Origin: Cloacimonetes bacterium UBA5210
GTDB lineage: Bacteria > Cloacimonadota > Cloacimonadia > Cloacimonadales > Cloacimonadaceae
Direction of reading: 5' to 3'
Assembly: GCA_002412625.1 (NCBI GenBank)
Contig: DHVK01000023.1
Location: 174,471 to 217,558 of the forward strand
Length of the DNA stretch: 43,088 nt
Below are positions 41,798 to 43,088 of this stretch, one piece after another. Both the position numbers and the translations under genes were made by a program. The notes beneath the pieces are model-generated. The model saw nothing but the letters and a program-made list of their open reading frames with translations, was not told the origin of the DNA and did no database searches. Numbering within the stretch: the first letter of the stretch is position 1; the number at the start of each line of letters is the position of its first letter.

Positions 41798-42399
41798 GCA
41801 AATATCTGTTTGAACTGCGCGAAAAACGCGGGATAAACTATCGCCGCATCCACGATGATATTCGCCTGGAAGAGCGTCAGATCAAAGCACTGGAAGAAAA
41901 CCGGCTGTTTGAGATCGGATCCTACGGCTTTGTGAAAGTCCTGCTCTACAATTACGCGCGGTATCTGGAAGCAGATCTGAAGGCGGTGATGCACGAGTTT
42001 AGCGTGATGATGCCGGATAATACCAAACAGGAATTCACGCAGCGCAAGGTCTTGAAAGAAAAGAAGATTATGCTCTCCACGAACTTTCTGTGGACTGTCG
42101 GGATTGTGGTGTTTGTAGCCATCCTGAGCTCGATTCTGTATTATAGTTATAGCAACGGCTGGCTGGCTTCGCCGGATTTCTTTAACAAAGCCAGCTCCCC
42201 GAAGCGCCAAGAAACAACGGAGCAAGCCGAGCCCCAGAAACCCGATAGCCTGCGCATCAGAATGCGCGCCCTGAGTGAGAGCATCCCCAAAAGCAATGTG
42301 GCATCCGATCTCCACGGGAGCAGCAAAGCGATTCACGATACCACGGATTATATGGGCAACATTCTGGGTAAAAGCCCGGTGAATGTGCCGGTGAATTAA
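41785..42399 (+). CDS. RodZ-like helix-turn-helix membrane protein
   Basis: 204 residues from a GTG inside the end of dapF (13-bp overlap); GGGGA lies upstream. The N-terminal 70 residues are a HTH_25/RodZ domain (LGKYLFELREKRGINYRRIH, ALEENRLFEIGSYGFVKVLL, YNYARYLEAD). A single membrane helix (FLWTVGIVVFVAILSSILYY, about 98-118) follows. The C-terminal part is short, polar and lacks the usual RodZ beta domain. RodZ links the MreB cytoskeleton to cell-wall synthesis, which fits the dap neighbours. The truncated periplasmic part leaves room for a different role. Confidence 0.85.
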   Translation: MENLGKYLFELREKRGINYRRIHDDIRLEERQIKALEENRLFEIGSYGFVKVLLYNYARYLEADLKAVMHEFSVMMPDNTKQEFTQRKVLKEKKIMLSTNFLWTVGIVVFVAILSSILYYSYSNGWLASPDFFNKASSPKRQETTEQAEPQKPDSLRIRMRALSESIPKSNVASDLHGSSKAIHDTTDYMGNILGKSPVNVPVN

Positions 42400-42430
42400 G
42401 ATAACCCCAATTTTCCACAAAGGAGCAAAC

Positions 42431-42934
42431 ATGGTTGAAAACAACAATCAAGAACCCGTCGTGGTTCAGATACCGGATATGTCTTTGGCAAAATGTGCTA
42501 AAGTCAGCCTCACTCCTGAAGACGACGTAATGTCCTTTATGCACAACTGGGCGAAATCGCGCGGCTTAAGCGATGCTGGCCAGAGGAATTTCGGATTCGA
42601 CGTCCCGGTTAGCCCGGAACAGAATAGTAAGGGCCTGCGGGGCTATGCCTATTGGATCCAGGTGCCTCCAGACACAAAGGGCGATCAGGATGTAGTTGTA
42701 GAGCCCTTTACCGGTGCTTCATACATCAGTCTTCGCCTCAGTAAGCCTTTCCGCAATCCCTTTGAAATCATCCCCCAAGGCTGGCAGAACCTCAGCCGCT
42801 TCATCGAAACCAAGCAACTGAAAGTAGCGTGTTGCGCTCCGGGAGACTGTCTGGAAGAAGTTATCGGTGAGGGAGAAGAGGCAGATATGCTGATCTACAT
42901 CAAGCTGGCCGAAACTGATTCCAGCCCGCGATAA
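42431..42934 (+). CDS. Stand-alone GyrI/AraC-type effector-binding domain protein
   Basis: 167 residues with AAAGGAG upstream. The part from about 50 to 165 matches the GyrI-like/BTAD effector-binding fold: FGFDVPVSPEQNSKGLRGYA followed by YWIQVPPD, the G-Y-x-Y-W-x-x-x-P pattern, and YISLRLSKPFRNPFEIIPQG. There is no DNA-binding helix-turn-helix, so it is not a classical AraC regulator. It may bind a small molecule. It lies 31 bp after the RodZ-like gene and may be the last gene of that operon. Confidence 0.78.
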   Translation: MVENNNQEPVVVQIPDMSLAKCAKVSLTPEDDVMSFMHNWAKSRGLSDAGQRNFGFDVPVSPEQNSKGLRGYAYWIQVPPDTKGDQDVVVEPFTGASYISLRLSKPFRNPFEIIPQGWQNLSRFIETKQLKVACCAPGDCLEEVIGEGEEADMLIYIKLAETDSSPR

Positions 42935-42999
42935 GCATTGATGTGCTCTGTGTTGAGCGCTGCCCCACAACAGTTTAGTGCTGCGGCGATTTTTTTCTC

Positions 43000-43048
43000 T
43001 TGACAAAAAATGCCCGGCTAACTTTTTTGGAAAAACATAGTGAAACAA
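43000..43048 (+). promoter_or_regulatory. Likely promoter of tRNA-Lys
   Basis: TTGACA at 43000-43005 stands 49 bp upstream of the tRNA. The 17-bp-spaced hexamer is T-rich and not a recognisable -10. TTGACAAAAA also precedes the tRNA cluster at 17253. Confidence 0.5.
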
Positions 43049-43088
43049 GGTCCAGTAACTCAGCGGTAGAGTATCTGACTTTTAATCA
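43049..43088 (+). tRNA. tRNA-Lys (UUU), 3' part cut by window end
   Basis: The first 40 nt are visible: acceptor 5' strand GGTCCAG, D-arm ACTCAGCGGTAGAGT, and anticodon stem-loop CTGACTTTTAATCA with anticodon TTT. The T-arm and 3' acceptor strand lie beyond the window. Confidence 0.9.

Overview
The window reads as one contiguous piece of a Gram-negative bacterial chromosome with moderately high GC. An outer-membrane porin, a DUF3078-type beta-barrel protein, meso-DAP biosynthesis genes and secreted proteins ending in FlgD/Por-like C-terminal modules point to the FCB side of the tree. The lamin-tail protein and the decarboxylase-type acyl-CoA carboxylase genes fit an amino-acid- or propionate-metabolising anaerobe of the Cloacimonadota type. 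That placement is inference: there is no rRNA here and no search was run.

Layout. 1-8451 (minus) is a giant, edge-truncated cyclic beta-1,2-glucan synthase-like protein (GT84 plus GH94). 8820-11349 (plus) is a PhoB/PhoR-type two-component pair followed by an overlapping sigma-70-family gene. It converges on 16531-11328 (minus), a complete phosphate-uptake operon: OprP-like porin, pstS, pstC, pstA, pstB, phoU. Upstream of the porin are four 11-bp-spaced TTnAyA-like boxes ahead of a TATAAT, which look like a PhoB/PhoP operator. 17295-17693 is a tRNA cluster (Ser-UGA, Ser-GCU, Gln-UUG, Gln-CUG). 22819-17751 (minus) holds carboxyltransferase mmdA, a 63-residue small subunit, a biotinylated oadA/pycB-type subunit, pyrR and pyrF. 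26516-23809 (minus) has an RNase H-like exonuclease with TPRs, a TPR-like protein, a tiny Cys-rich protein and rsmD. 28118-26586 is a nucleotide-sugar dehydrogenase. 28450-31428 (plus) is a large secreted protein. 35675-31585 (minus) is glycogen phosphorylase followed by a lamin-tail secreted protein. 38082-36397 (minus) is an MscS channel plus a DUF3078 protein. 39157-42399 (plus) is a translationally coupled M20 peptidase-dapB-dapF-RodZ-like operon, followed by a GyrI-like effector-binding protein and a tRNA-Lys cut by the window end.

The most unusual content is in the intergenic DNA. (i) A palindromic repeat family occurs at about 8.66, 16.99, 25.29 and, degenerate, 38.36 kb. (ii) A ~175-bp repeat is present intact at 16.7-16.9 kb; its second copy at 35.8-36.3 kb is split by a 353-bp foldback element with 20-bp terminal inverted repeats and a 5-bp target duplication, so the intact copy serves as the empty site. 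(iii) A four-unit, 127-bp tandem array at 38.5-39.1 kb has an intrinsic-terminator-like hairpin at the head of every unit and is closed by 33-bp inverted repeats, directly upstream of the dap operon promoter. None of these carries a transposase gene in the window.

How it fits together: the left third is phosphate sensing and uptake (porin to ABC importer to PhoU/PhoR/PhoB, possibly with a dedicated sigma factor). The middle is carboxylation chemistry and pyrimidine synthesis or regulation. The right third is envelope and storage-glucan metabolism, with lysine/peptidoglycan precursor synthesis.
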